Below, piece by piece: positions 45,110 to 54,202 of a stretch of 64,000 bases of DNA. The position numbers and the translations under genes are program-made. The notes below the pieces were generated by a model. That model did not search any database. It was not told the DNA's origin and saw only the letters and a program-made list of their open reading frames with translations. The first letter of the stretch is position 1. Each line of letters starts with the position of its first letter. Source of the stretch: Opitutaceae bacterium (GTDB taxonomy: Bacteria; Verrucomicrobiota; Verrucomicrobiia; Opitutales; Opitutaceae); assembly GCA_017994935.1 (NCBI GenBank), contig JAGOJU010000011.1:17871-81870 (forward strand), read 5' to 3'.

Positions 45110-46486
45110 TTACGGATAGAGCCAAAACGCACGGGATTCCTCCCGGAATGCCGCCGCCTTTTCCCTCCAGATGCGAAGGAATGCCTCCACGTCGACGTCG
45201 GCTCCGCGCAAAATGAGAGCATCCCACCAGGCGGTGGAGCCAACATGGATGTTGAACGACCGCGACTCCTTCGCTCCCAGCTTCGCAAAGGGATTGGGTG
45301 GATCGTAGCGACAGGCGAGCCGAAGCAAATGAAAACTCAGCCCAGTAGGATTCCACGCCTCCCAATCCCGGACATCAACCCATACGCGCGTGATCGGTTT
45401 GCCGTCAATTTCACTCACTGGGATCAGACGATAGGCAAGGCCTGGCAGGTTCCAGGACCTGAGTTCATTTTCAAGCCGGACGGCGCTGGTGTCCTTGTAA
45501 AGCAGACTGCGAAACGGGTGCGCCGTTCCAATGCCGTGCGTGAATCCGCTGTATTCACAGCCCAGCCCGCACATCGCGTAGCCCACAACGGCGTCGAAAT
45601 CCGGAATGTTCGGTGAGGTGGCAACAAACTTAAGTCCGGTTTCCGGCCACCGCATCTCACGCCGCCACCCGCGCATCGGAACAACCGTAAGTCTGCCCCT
45701 TGCCCGAACCTCCTCGGAAACGTCCAGAACTCCCGGTGTGCCCACCGCATAACGTGCCAGTTCGCCCATCGTCAGCCCATGCACATAGGGGATCGGGTAA
45801 GCACCCACTCCACTCCGCCACTCCGGATCCAAAAGCGGTCCGTCCACCTTGATGCCTCCCAGCGGATTCGGCCGGTCGAGCACCACGCACTCCACCCCGT
45901 TCTGAAAACACGCCTCGAGCGCATATTTCATGGTGACGCCATACGTGTAGGACCGAACGCCAATATCCTGAAGATCCACGAGCAAGGCATCCAACCCCTT
46001 CAATTGTTCCGGTGTCGGACGCCGGTTCTGACCATGAAGGGAATAGACCGGCAATCCGGTCCGCCTATCCGTCAGATCGTCGATCTGGGTACTGGCGGCT
46101 TCCGTGCCATAAATCCCATGTTCAGGCGCAAACAGTGCCGTGAGTTTTACCCCGGGTGAGCGGGCCAGCACCTCGACAGTCGATTCGCCGCGGCGATTTA
46201 CCCCCGCGGGATGCGTCAGCAGGCCAACCCGTTTGCCCCGCACCGCTGCGAAGCCGTCGGCCTCCAGGACATCCACCCCCAGCATGACAGGATAAGCCAT
46301 GTCGACCCGCATCGGCGAACCCTCCGCAAGTGGTGCAGGTGCGGGTGCCAAGACGGGATCCGTTGCGCCGCCTCTGCGGCCGCATCCAGCGCCTGCCAGT
46401 AGGGTCACCAGCAGGAGCGTCAGCAGGACCCCTGATCGCGCGCAATACCCGCGGCGAAATGGCAAGAAGCTCATTAATCTGCTCAT
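45110..46486 (-). CDS. NamZ-type exo-β-N-acetylmuramidase (DUF1343)
   Basis: 458 residues from the ATG at 46486. The N-terminus has a membrane or lipoprotein-like signal (GVLLTLLLVTLLAGAGC; the lipobox is imperfect). The DUF1343 body shows RVGLLTHPAGVNRRGESTVE, LTALFAPEHGIYGTEAA, PVYSLHGQNRRPTPEQLKG, LLVDLQDIGVRSYTYG, VVLDRPNPLGGIKVDGPLLD and PNIPDFDAVVGYAMCGL. Characterised NamZ enzymes remove N-acetylmuramic acid from the non-reducing ends of peptidoglycan fragments during recycling. Exported location is expected. It precedes the L,D-transpeptidase gene on the same strand by 119 bases. Confidence 0.92.
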   Translation of the reverse strand: MSRLMSFLPFRRGYCARSGVLLTLLLVTLLAGAGCGRRGGATDPVLAPAPAPLAEGSPMRVDMAYPVMLGVDVLEADGFAAVRGKRVGLLTHPAGVNRRGESTVEVLARSPGVKLTALFAPEHGIYGTEAASTQIDDLTDRRTGLPVYSLHGQNRRPTPEQLKGLDALLVDLQDIGVRSYTYGVTMKYALEACFQNGVECVVLDRPNPLGGIKVDGPLLDPEWRSGVGAYPIPYVHGLTMGELARYAVGTPGVLDVSEEVRARGRLTVVPMRGWRREMRWPETGLKFVATSPNIPDFDAVVGYAMCGLGCEYSGFTHGIGTAHPFRSLLYKDTSAVRLENELRSWNLPGLAYRLIPVSEIDGKPITRVWVDVRDWEAWNPTGLSFHLLRLACRYDPPNPFAKLGAKESRSFNIHVGSTAWWDALILRGADVDVEAFLRIWREKAAAFREESRAFWLYP

Positions 46487-46611
46487 GGATAGCCGATTAT
46501 AGGACCGTAATGCGCACCGACAGCAATCTTGATATGCATCCCATTGCAAATTAGCATAATACGTAAATCACCCAAGCCCTCCACTGCCAGAAAAGCGTCG
46601 TCAATTCTTAC

Positions 46612-46756
46612 AGAAACGATTCAAACGGTACTTTAGGGGAAACTACGAATCGTTTTCTACGGGTTTCTCTATCAATTGATTTAAAACACTTTATGTAATC
46701 GTAAAAATTTATTAAAGAAAGTTGAGCAGGTTGGTTCACGTTACGCTGAAGTAACG
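46612..46756. promoter_or_regulatory. AT-rich regulatory region with two dyads upstream of the VPDSG-like gene
   Basis: This region is far poorer in G+C than its surroundings (long A/T runs at 46676-46730). AAACGATTC (46614-46622) and GAATCGTTT (46647-46655) form a 9-bp inverted repeat, and CGTTAC (46739-46744) and GTAACG (46751-46756) another, the latter ending ten bases before the ATG at 46767. Promoter elements are likely here, but I cannot fix -35 and -10 boxes. Confidence 0.5.
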
Positions 46757-46766
46757 GACTTCCTGT

Positions 46767-47411
46767 ATGAATCTGCCTCCACGCGCCGTTGCCGCACTCG
46801 GCCTTCTCCTTGGTTTGGGCGTAACCAGCCTGATTGCCGGTCCGATTCAAGGGCCTGCAATCAAATATAGCATCTACGACCGGGATCCCGACACGGGCAA
46901 CGGTCCCATCGAGTTTCTGTCTGCCGGAGAGACCTACCTCTCGGATTTCAATCTCCTCGAAAAAGGGTTCGACCCTTTGACGATGAAAATTACCGCGGCA
47001 CGCGTGACATTTGCCTTTGCCGATGACAACGGCGATTCAGGCGCCGAATACGCCACGGTCTGGCTTGGCGCAGACAAGATGGTGACTGTGAAGAATCAAG
47101 AAGTGGATGGCAACCATACCGATGCTCCATTGAACTACGATTACTATTACCAGGAGTGGAGCATCACCAATTCATCCGATCTCACCTTCCTCACGTCACT
47201 CCAATCAGGCATCCTCAACTACAAGGTCAAAAGCACGACAAAGAATGGTGTCTGCGGTGACTTCTACCTCAAGATCGCCCAGCTGGAAATCGACACCGAA
47301 TGCATCGTGAAGGCCGCGGAAAGCGGTTCGACGGCACTGCTCCTGGGCTTTTCGATTCTTGGAATGTTCTGGCACCGTCTCCGCCGCAGTCGCACCAGCT
47401 CCGTCGCCTGA
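46767..47411 (+). CDS. Exported protein with VPDSG-CTERM-like sorting tail
   Basis: 214 residues. An N-terminal signal peptide (AVAALGLLLGLGVTSLIAG) leads to a domain of about 160 residues rich in β-strand (PIEFLSAGETYLSDFNLLEK, ITAARVTFAFADDNGDSGAE, YATVWLGADKMVTVKNQEVD). The C-terminus (ESGSTALLLGFSILGMFWHR then LRRSR) has the tripartite form of PEP-CTERM-type sorting signals: a short motif, a membrane helix and a basic end. The motif itself reads AAESGS, close to the VPDSGST form known in Verrucomicrobia. Such tails are cut by an exosortase, which is not in this window. The function of the mature domain is unknown. A strong terminator follows 25 bases after the stop. Confidence 0.85.
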   Translation: MNLPPRAVAALGLLLGLGVTSLIAGPIQGPAIKYSIYDRDPDTGNGPIEFLSAGETYLSDFNLLEKGFDPLTMKITAARVTFAFADDNGDSGAEYATVWLGADKMVTVKNQEVDGNHTDAPLNYDYYYQEWSITNSSDLTFLTSLQSGILNYKVKSTTKNGVCGDFYLKIAQLEIDTECIVKAAESGSTALLLGFSILGMFWHRLRRSRTSSVA

Positions 47412-47435
47412 TCCAAACCCTTTGGTTCTCTGCTC

Positions 47436-47467
47436 AGCCGGGTGCGTCCGTCACCCGGCTTTTTTGT
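47436..47467 (+). terminator. Rho-independent terminator after the VPDSG-like gene
   Basis: AGCCGGGTG (47436-47444) and CACCCGGCT (47452-47460) form a 9-bp stem with a 7-base loop, followed by a run of T starting at 47460. It separates the small exported protein gene from the sugar dehydrogenase gene. Confidence 0.92.
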
Positions 47468-47531
47468 TTCCTCGCGATTTGATCGTCCGCCACAGGGAAC
47501 CTCTGGCGCGCAGCGCGTACTTTTGGTACGT

Positions 47532-50500
47532 ATGGGCATGCATCGAGGCTTTTTCCGACTGGCACTGTTTCTTCTCGCGGCGCTCCCCTCAACTTCCGCG
47601 CAGCCTCTGCTCCGTTCCAATGCAAGCACGCTTGCACTGCCTCCAGACCTTCCCCCAACCGAATATGGGCTGGAGCGCGTCTATTCGTCGCTGACCTTCA
47701 CCCAGCCCGTCGCCCTCGTTTCCCCACCCGGAGATACCCGCCGTCTGTTTGTCGTCGAAAAACAGGGGCGGATCTGGGTCATTCCCGATGTCACGGCTTC
47801 CTCGCCCACCCGCCAGCTCTTTCTTGACCTGACAGGTCGCACCACGGCTTCCACCGGCAACAGCGACGAGCGGGGGCTCCTGGCCCTGGCCTTCCATCCC
47901 CAATACGCAACCAACGGCTATTTCTACGTCTGGTACACCACCCAGGCAACCACTGCGGCGGGCGCGGGAATGCATGATCGTCTCGCACGCTTCTCCGTGT
48001 CGGCCATCGATCCAAACTCCGGCAATCCGGACTCAGAGTTTCCACTGATTTCCCAACGTGACCAGGCCAGCAACCACAACGGCGGAGAACTGCTGTTCGG
48101 GCCCGACGGCTATCTCTACCTGTCGCTGGGCGATGAAGGCGGCGGCGATGACGCCTACCAGAACAGTCAGCTCATCACCCGCGACTTCTTCGCCGGCATC
48201 CTTCGCATCGACGTCGACCGGAAGCCGGGCTCGCTCGAGCCCAATGCACATGCTTCCGTGCATGCCGGTTCCTACACGGTCCCAGCCGACAATCCGTTTG
48301 TCGGCCCAACCACCTTCAATGGATCCGCTGTCAATCCCGCCACCGTCCGCACGGAATTCTGGGCGGTCGGCCTCCGAAATCCCTGGCGCATGGCCTTCGA
48401 CTCCGCCACAGGCACGCTCTGGTGCGCCGACGTCGGCCAGGGTGCACGCGAAGAGATCAATATCATAAGACGCGGGGGCAACTACGGCTGGAACTACCGC
48501 GAGGGTTTCATCGCCGGCCCGCGCAGCAACCCACCGGCTGGGGTCACTTTCGATGAACCCGTCTGGGACTACCCGCGCTCCCAGGGGGGCTCTGTCACCG
48601 GGGGCTTCGTCTATCGCGGGTCAAGAGTGCCTTCGCTTTACGGCAGGTACCTGTTCGCCGACTACTCGAGCGGCCGCCTTTGGGCACTCCGCCCGGACGG
48701 AACCAAACCGGTGAGCGCCGACCGCGTATCATTGCTCACGACGCACGGCGGAATCAGCACCTTCGGACTCGACCCGGCAACAGGCGACATCCTTGTCGCC
48801 AATCTGTTCGACGGTGCTATCAGGCGAATCACAGGCTCGCCAGCTCCCGGCAGTCCGCCCCTGCCGCCGACGCTCAGCGCCACAGGGGCCTTTTCGCCAA
48901 CAGCCACGCTCACGCCAGCCGCCGGCGTGGTGCCTTATACGCCCCTCGCCTCATTCTGGTCGGATCATGCGCTGAAACAGCGATGGTTCGCCCTGAAGGA
49001 GCCCTCTGCAAACTTTGGGTTTTCCGCGACAGGTAACTGGTCCCTGCCCACCGGTGCCGTCTGGATCAAGCACTTCGACCTGGAACGCACACGCGGCGAT
49101 CCCACCTCCGCCCGACGCGTGGAGACCCGTTTCCTGGTGAAAACAGCGTCGAGTGCCTACGGCATCACCTACCGTTGGAATGAGGCCCAGACCGAAGCCA
49201 CCCTCGTGCCCGAGGAAGGCGCATCCCAGGATTTTGTCATCCGCGAAAACGGCGTGGATCGCACACAAACCTGGCGTTTTCCAAGCCGCGCGGAATGCAT
49301 GCGCTGCCACACGAGCGCGGGCGGGCTCGCACTGAGTTTCACCACCCGACAGCTCAACCACGACCACGCCTTTCCTGGCGGAGACGCCAACATCCTCGCT
49401 GCACTCACGCAGGCGGGATATTTTGCGGCGGACAAGGCTCCGACAGGAGACCTCCAAACCTTGCCAGCGCTGGCGTCGCCCGAAGACGTTTCCAAACCCA
49501 TCGAACTGCGGGCGCGCTCCTATCTGGATGCGAATTGCTCCCAGTGTCACCAACCGGGTGGTCCCGCTCTCGGCTCGTGGGATGCCCGTGCCGACACGCC
49601 GCTTTCGAGTTCAGGCATCATCAACGGCCCGCTCGCAAATCCTGGGGCTGATCCCGCCAACCGGGTCCTCGTTCCGGGGGACGCCACCCACTCGGGGCTC
49701 CTGCTGCGAATGGCCGCGTCAGGCTCTCAACGCATGCCGCCCATCGGCAGCAACGAACGTCACCTTGCAGGAGAGCAATTGATTTCAGACTGGATCGTCT
49801 CCCTGGCGGCGACAACGGACAAGGCGCGCGTCATCAACCTGTCGTCGCGCGGCGAAGTGACCTCCGGCGGAAACATCCTGATCACCGGTTTCACAATCAC
49901 TGGAAACGCCGACAAGCGCATCCTGCTTCGCGCCGTCGGACCGGGACTCGAACCCTACGGGGTGGCCGGCATTCTCGCCCGGCCCGCTCTCACTCTCTGG
50001 AACGGTGGATCACAACTTGCAGGCAATGTGGTCTGGGGCACGTCTGCAAATTCCGCGGAACTTCGCAGCACAGCTGCATCCGTCGGAGCATTTCCCCTCG
50101 CCGAAGGAAGTGCTGACTCCGGCCTCCTCATCACCCTGCCACCAGGCGGATACACGGCGCATGCCACTTCCGCATCCGGAGATTCCGGAATCGGATTGAT
50201 CGAGGTCTACGACGCGGATCTCTCCTCCGGGGGTGGCGGAAACGCCCCTTCCTCCCGGCTCACCAACGCATCGATCCGGGCACGCGTGGGCGCAGGTGGC
50301 AACATCCTCATCCCGGGAATCACGCTCGCACCGGGTTCGCCGCGGACGCTCCTGATACGCGCCGTGGGACCGGGACTCGCCGCCTACAATGTGACGGGAT
50401 ACCTGCCCCAGCCCTCCATCAGTCTGTATCGAGGATCCAGTATCCTTTTTTCAAATACACGCTGGAATACCGCGATCAATGCCGATGCCCTGCGCGCCGA

Positions 50501-50651
50501 AACCTCCCGCTCCGGCGCCTTCGCACTCGCGGAGGGAAGCGCCGACAGCGCACTGCTCGTGACCCTCGATCCCGGTGGCTACACGCTCCACGTCAGCTCC
50601 GTGGATGGCACGCCCGGCATCGCTCTCGTTGAACTCTACGAGGTGCCCTGA
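47532..50651 (+). CDS. Secreted sugar/sorbosone dehydrogenase propeller fused to haem-type CxxCH segments and two C-terminal modules
   Basis: 1039 residues from the ATG at 47532. After a signal peptide (LALFLLAALPSTSAQ) comes a glucose/sorbosone dehydrogenase six-bladed propeller: LFVVEKQGRIWVI, DERGLLALAFHPQYATNGYF, FGPDGYLYLSLGDEGGGDD, VGLRNPWRMAFDSATGTLWC, ADVGQGAREEINIIRRGGNY GW. These proteins use PQQ. A middle region (~450-735) contains two CxxCH sites (C589, C592, H593; C669, C672, H673), suggesting two c-type haems that could take electrons from PQQ. Two copies of a ~125-residue module end the protein (about 766-897 and 909-1039), each with LLRAVGPGL or LIRAVGPGL and GAF.LAEGSADS. The same module occurs in the neighbouring convergent metalloprotease. 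The start is downstream of the terminator of the preceding gene. Confidence 0.9.
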   Translation: MGMHRGFFRLALFLLAALPSTSAQPLLRSNASTLALPPDLPPTEYGLERVYSSLTFTQPVALVSPPGDTRRLFVVEKQGRIWVIPDVTASSPTRQLFLDLTGRTTASTGNSDERGLLALAFHPQYATNGYFYVWYTTQATTAAGAGMHDRLARFSVSAIDPNSGNPDSEFPLISQRDQASNHNGGELLFGPDGYLYLSLGDEGGGDDAYQNSQLITRDFFAGILRIDVDRKPGSLEPNAHASVHAGSYTVPADNPFVGPTTFNGSAVNPATVRTEFWAVGLRNPWRMAFDSATGTLWCADVGQGAREEINIIRRGGNYGWNYREGFIAGPRSNPPAGVTFDEPVWDYPRSQGGSVTGGFVYRGSRVPSLYGRYLFADYSSGRLWALRPDGTKPVSADRVSLLTTHGGISTFGLDPATGDILVANLFDGAIRRITGSPAPGSPPLPPTLSATGAFSPTATLTPAAGVVPYTPLASFWSDHALKQRWFALKEPSANFGFSATGNWSLPTGAVWIKHFDLERTRGDPTSARRVETRFLVKTASSAYGITYRWNEAQTEATLVPEEGASQDFVIRENGVDRTQTWRFPSRAECMRCHTSAGGLALSFTTRQLNHDHAFPGGDANILAALTQAGYFAADKAPTGDLQTLPALASPEDVSKPIELRARSYLDANCSQCHQPGGPALGSWDARADTPLSSSGIINGPLANPGADPANRVLVPGDATHSGLLLRMAASGSQRMPPIGSNERHLAGEQLISDWIVSLAATTDKARVINLSSRGEVTSGGNILITGFTITGNADKRILLRAVGPGLEPYGVAGILARPALTLWNGGSQLAGNVVWGTSANSAELRSTAASVGAFPLAEGSADSGLLITLPPGGYTAHATSASGDSGIGLIEVYDADLSSGGGGNAPSSRLTNASIRARVGAGGNILIPGITLAPGSPRTLLIRAVGPGLAAYNVTGYLPQPSISLYRGSSILFSNTRWNTAINADALRAETSRSGAFALAEGSADSALLVTLDPGGYTLHVSSVDGTPGIALVELYEVP

Positions 50652-50730
50652 ATCGCACCGGAGTGCCGAAAGTCCGCACGCTGTCAAACCCCGCTCGAGC
50701 ACAGCGTCCCCGGACAGCAATCCGGCGGCG

Positions 50731-52419
50731 TCAAAGCTGGTCGACCGCGTAGACTTCGATCATGCCCTCGCCCGTGCCGCCATCGCTCCCGGTCAACTGC
50801 ACCGTGTAACTGCCCGGTGCCAGTGTGACAACGATCGCGGCATCTTTGCTGCCGGGCGAAAGGGCAAAGGCTCCCACCTTGGAAAAAACCGGAGCCAGCG
50901 AGGCATCCCACGAGTCATTTTCTCCCATGCTTGCGCTGCCTGAAAAGAGTTCGAGCTTCGGATCAACCAGCACACCGCTCACGCCATAGTTTGCCAGTCC
51001 AGGTCCGATGCCGCGGATGAGCACAGTCTTGCTCGACCCGCCCGCGATCGTGAAACCTGCCACCAAGGCATCAGCCCCCGCGCCAACGCGCGTGCGGGCG
51101 GAGAGATTGACGAGCCCCGAATCGGCGGGCGCTGACAGTTCATACGCTTCCACCAAAACTACCCCGCCGGTCGCAGTCGATACCTGCACCGTGTTGCCGC
51201 CTTCGATCGAACGGACCAGCGCCGCATCAAGGCTCGTGGGCTGAAGCGCAAACGCACCCGCGGACAGGAAGGCCTGACTTAGCGCGGTAGAACCTCCCCA
51301 GTTGTCGTTGGCATCAATCTTCTTCGATGCGGCGAACACTGCAAGCGACGGATCCGGCATGGCGTCCGCAACGCCAAACGCCGCCAATGTCGGACCGATC
51401 GCACGCAGAAGCACGGGGACCGGTTTGCCCGCCGCAGTCAGCCCGACCACCAGGGTCTGATTCGCCGCCTGCATCGTGCGCACCGACAGGTTGACGAGCC
51501 GCGACGGCGGCGGCGTGACGACACTCAGTTGGCCAACCAAAGTGGAGACACTTCCAAGCGCATTGCTGACCGTGACGGTGTAGGTACCGGCATCTGCGGC
51601 ATTCACGGGTTCAAGCACGAGGCTCGGTCCGATTGCCTCTGCGAGAAGCAATCCGTCCTTTTTCCATTGGTACGTGAACGGTCCCGTGCCCTTGGCAACC
51701 ACCGAAAGGGTCGTTCTCGAACCGGCAACCGCAGACTGCCCGCCGTTCACGCTGACGACTGAAGGCGCAAATCCGGTGGCGAATCCCGCTGGAACGCCGT
51801 ATCCCGACTGAGCGCCTTCGATGTCGTCATCGGTCAGCCGGTCAGTGTCACTGATGGCGCTATTCATCACCGACACCTTGTTCTGACCCGAGTCATCGGG
51901 ATGACCGAGACCGAGCACGTGACCGAACTCATGCAGAGCCAGCCGCTTGAAATCATACCAGGGCCCAGCCGAACCGAGTGGCCCGCGGTAGGAATCCATC
52001 GGTGCATTGCTGTTGAAGAGGACATCACTCTCGGCGCGCCGCATCGTCCCCGAGCCTTGCATGACAGTGATCGTGAGACCAACCACACCGTTGCCCCAGG
52101 CTTCGCCGTAAACGGTCGGACTGAAGAACACATTGTTCACGCCGTTCTGCCTGCCCACCGGTGCGGTCGAACTGGGCACCGCAACAAACTGGGACCGCGA
52201 AATCACCGCATTCCACTCGCTCAAAGCCCGCTGCGCAACCTGCCCCCAACTCGTGGAGCCGTCCGCCAGGGGCCGGGGCAGTGGCGCGGTGTCCAGACTG
52301 AGGTGCATCGTGATCGCACCGGAGTCCCATCGGCGGGAATCCATGACATACGCATGGGCCGGGACCAGAAGCCCCTTCAACGCCACCGCAACCGCCAGGA
52401 ATGTTGACAGGCGGTTCAT
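50731..52419 (-). CDS. Secreted matrixin-type metalloprotease with Ig-like domain and two C-terminal modules
   Basis: 562 residues from the ATG at 52419. A signal peptide (LSTFLAVAVALKGLLVPAHA) precedes the catalytic domain, with the full matrixin/metzincin zinc motif HEFGHVLGLGH (H163, E164, H167, H173) and the Met-turn VMNS (M185). An Ig-like domain (about 218-301, with GPFTYQWKKDGLLL and DAGTYTVTVSNALGS) and two copies of a ~125-residue module (307-428 and 435-562) follow. The modules share LLRAIGPTL or LIRGIGPGL and GAFAL with the modules of the convergent sugar dehydrogenase gene. The protein should be secreted or surface-attached. It lies four bases after a gene for a small exported protein on the same strand, and the two are probably one operon. 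Confidence 0.9.
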   Translation of the reverse strand: MNRLSTFLAVAVALKGLLVPAHAYVMDSRRWDSGAITMHLSLDTAPLPRPLADGSTSWGQVAQRALSEWNAVISRSQFVAVPSSTAPVGRQNGVNNVFFSPTVYGEAWGNGVVGLTITVMQGSGTMRRAESDVLFNSNAPMDSYRGPLGSAGPWYDFKRLALHEFGHVLGLGHPDDSGQNKVSVMNSAISDTDRLTDDDIEGAQSGYGVPAGFATGFAPSVVSVNGGQSAVAGSRTTLSVVAKGTGPFTYQWKKDGLLLAEAIGPSLVLEPVNAADAGTYTVTVSNALGSVSTLVGQLSVVTPPPSRLVNLSVRTMQAANQTLVVGLTAAGKPVPVLLRAIGPTLAAFGVADAMPDPSLAVFAASKKIDANDNWGGSTALSQAFLSAGAFALQPTSLDAALVRSIEGGNTVQVSTATGGVVLVEAYELSAPADSGLVNLSARTRVGAGADALVAGFTIAGGSSKTVLIRGIGPGLANYGVSGVLVDPKLELFSGSASMGENDSWDASLAPVFSKVGAFALSPGSKDAAIVVTLAPGSYTVQLTGSDGGTGEGMIEVYAVDQL

Positions 52420-52423
52420 GCGC

Positions 52424-53023
52424 TCAATTCGTGCTCGCACGTGACAGTTCGCCCTTGATCGCGGCTTCAAACTCGTCCGCCAGGAGTCCCTTGGCGGAAT
52501 TCATGCGAAACGCCGGGTGACCCGACTGAAGAAGCGGAAGCGCAACGTCATCGACCGAGGAAAGCGGTTGAAGATTGCTGCGTGCCACACGCTCCATCCC
52601 CGTCGTTGTGTCCACGACCAAAGGATAGCTGCCGTGCATCACTCCCACCAGCGGACAAAACGTACGGTGGTTGCCCGCCAGGAAAAGAATGTAGGTCCGG
52701 CCAACTTCAAATTCCGGCATGTCGGCCACCTGCATCGAAACCTCTCCAACCTGCCCCCCCAGCAGGCGAACCTCGATGGTTGACTGACTCGTACCCTTGA
52801 GCGTGGCAAGGGTCTCTGCACGCACGTACGTGTGAATCACGGGACCTTGTTCGGACGGGTCCCAGCGCACCGAAATCTCGGTGACGCGCACCCGCACAAT
52901 CTGTGTCGCTTCGGCCACCAGATCCGCAAATTCCGGCGGAATGACCGAGACCGCACGGCCCGCCGTGGGCCCCATCAGGCAAAGCATCAGGATCGCAAAC
53001 GGAGCGAAACGAAGGCGTGCCAT
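52424..53023 (-). CDS. Exported protein of unknown function, co-transcribed with the matrixin
   Basis: 199 residues from the ATG at 53023. The N-terminus is a signal peptide (FAPFAILMLCLMGPTAGRA). The body looks like a β-rich domain: VAEATQIVRVRVTEISVRW, VRAETLATLKGTSQSTIEVR, LLGGQVGEVSMQVADMPEFE, VGRTYILFLAGNHRTFCPLV. Its end (LLADEFEAAIKGEL) is helical. I do not recognise a named family. The pattern of a signal peptide plus a ~120-residue β domain is seen in several proteins encoded next to exported proteases. Only four bases separate its stop from the matrixin start, so the two are translated together, and a partner or inhibitor role for the protease is possible but unproven. Confidence 0.8.
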   Translation of the reverse strand: MARLRFAPFAILMLCLMGPTAGRAVSVIPPEFADLVAEATQIVRVRVTEISVRWDPSEQGPVIHTYVRAETLATLKGTSQSTIEVRLLGGQVGEVSMQVADMPEFEVGRTYILFLAGNHRTFCPLVGVMHGSYPLVVDTTTGMERVARSNLQPLSSVDDVALPLLQSGHPAFRMNSAKGLLADEFEAAIKGELSRASTN

Positions 53024-53355
53024 GAGTGACCCGAATGGGAGCATGACCCTAGGGTACCCGGTCGCCTCACGAGCCGACATGGGGGAACCTCCTCAGCCGC
53101 TATCCGGGATTCGGAATTGTACCCATGCTGTTCGCGTCGATTAGTCGTTGGCTAACTTGCACTTGGGAAACCTTGGATCGGCACTGAAGGTTTGCCTGGC
53201 GGTGACTACTTAGCCGGTCGCTTCCGGGTAGTATCAATCCCATGGATACGCGGAGACTGCGCATCGGATTCCGTCGCGGATGGGAAGGACTACGCAGTTT
53301 GCCAGCCTATCCGCACCGGCCGGCCCTCAGGATCTGCTATCGAAGGACGGGGTGA
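53024..53355. other. 332-base intergenic region without a gene
   Basis: No open frame with plausible composition is seen on either strand. The nonamer GGTGACTAC occurs twice, once near 53200 and once near 53352. The region lies upstream of the exported protein/matrixin operon on the minus strand and downstream of the DedA gene, so it should contain the promoter of that operon. No clear promoter boxes or hairpins were found. Confidence 0.5.
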
Positions 53356-54030
53356 CTACCTGGGTGCGGCATCCTTCGCGCAGGTGGAGCGCGCCCGCCA
53401 TGAACGCCAGAATTCGACGACGATTGGAAGCACCGAAAGGACGATGATTGCGAGGATCACGAGCTTGAAATTGCGCTGCACCAGGGGGTGCGTGCCGAAG
53501 AAAAATCCTGTGTAGGTGAAAAAGTAGACCCACACGAATCCACCAACGACATTGTACGCAATGAACCTTCCGTAAGGCATGCGACCCACACCCGCCACAA
53601 AGGGAACAAACGTGCGCACGATGGGAACAAAGCGGGCGAGCACGATGGCACGTCCGCCGTAGCGAAGAAAGAATTCATGGGCGCGGTCGAGATGCTTCCT
53701 CCGGAGCAGAAAGGAATCCTCTCTCTTGAAAACGGCCGGTCCCAGCCTGGAGCCAACCCAGTAGTTCACCGTGTCCCCGAGCACGGCCGCAACAAACAGC
53801 GCCAGTGCGATGAGGTGCACATTCAACTGGCTCTCGGCGGGCGCACAGAGGGCACCGGCCGCAAACAGCAGCGAATCCCCCGGCAGAAAAGGCGTCACCA
53901 CAAGCCCGGTTTCCGCAAATACGATCAGGAAAAGCACCGCATAGGTCCACACGCCGTAATTGGCGACGATCTCGCGCAGGTGCCCGTCAATGTGGAGAAT
54001 GAAGTCAAAGAGCTTTCGAATGAGTTCCAT
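53356..54030 (-). CDS. DedA family integral membrane protein
   Basis: 224 residues from the ATG at 54030. It has the DedA core: [20 protein letters not shown], the motif [31 protein letters not shown], and the conserved arginine segment [20 protein letters not shown] followed by [19 protein letters not shown]. These residues (Glu/Asp of the re-entrant loops and the two arginines) are those needed for function in E. coli DedA proteins, which are linked to membrane potential, drug resistance and lipid-carrier (undecaprenyl phosphate or phosphatidylethanolamine) recycling. The C-terminus is short and basic. It appears to be a single-gene unit. Confidence 0.93.
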   Translation of the reverse strand: MELIRKLFDFILHIDGHLREIVANYGVWTYAVLFLIVFAETGLVVTPFLPGDSLLFAAGALCAPAESQLNVHLIALALFVAAVLGDTVNYWVGSRLGPAVFKREDSFLLRRKHLDRAHEFFLRYGGRAIVLARFVPIVRTFVPFVAGVGRMPYGRFIAYNVVGGFVWVYFFTYTGFFFGTHPLVQRNFKLVILAIIVLSVLPIVVEFWRSWRARSTCAKDAAPR

Positions 54031-54202
54031 GGACGTCAGCCATGAGAAACGGCAATCCGTCGGCGCCAAGCCCGAAAGAGGCTCAAGGCTCCCAACCCAG
54101 GACCATCGGCCCGTCGTCAGCAACGCACAAACACGATGCCTCGAGGTTTGAGCGACAAGCATCCAAGACCCAATTCACCGGCAATCATCGATGGATCTAT
54201 AT

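Noticed and set aside
46733..46746. Possible sigma-54 promoter (GG-N10-GC) before the VPDSG-like gene
   Set aside because: Only the GG and GC pairs match, and the -12 element lacks TTGC. Chance occurrence is likely.
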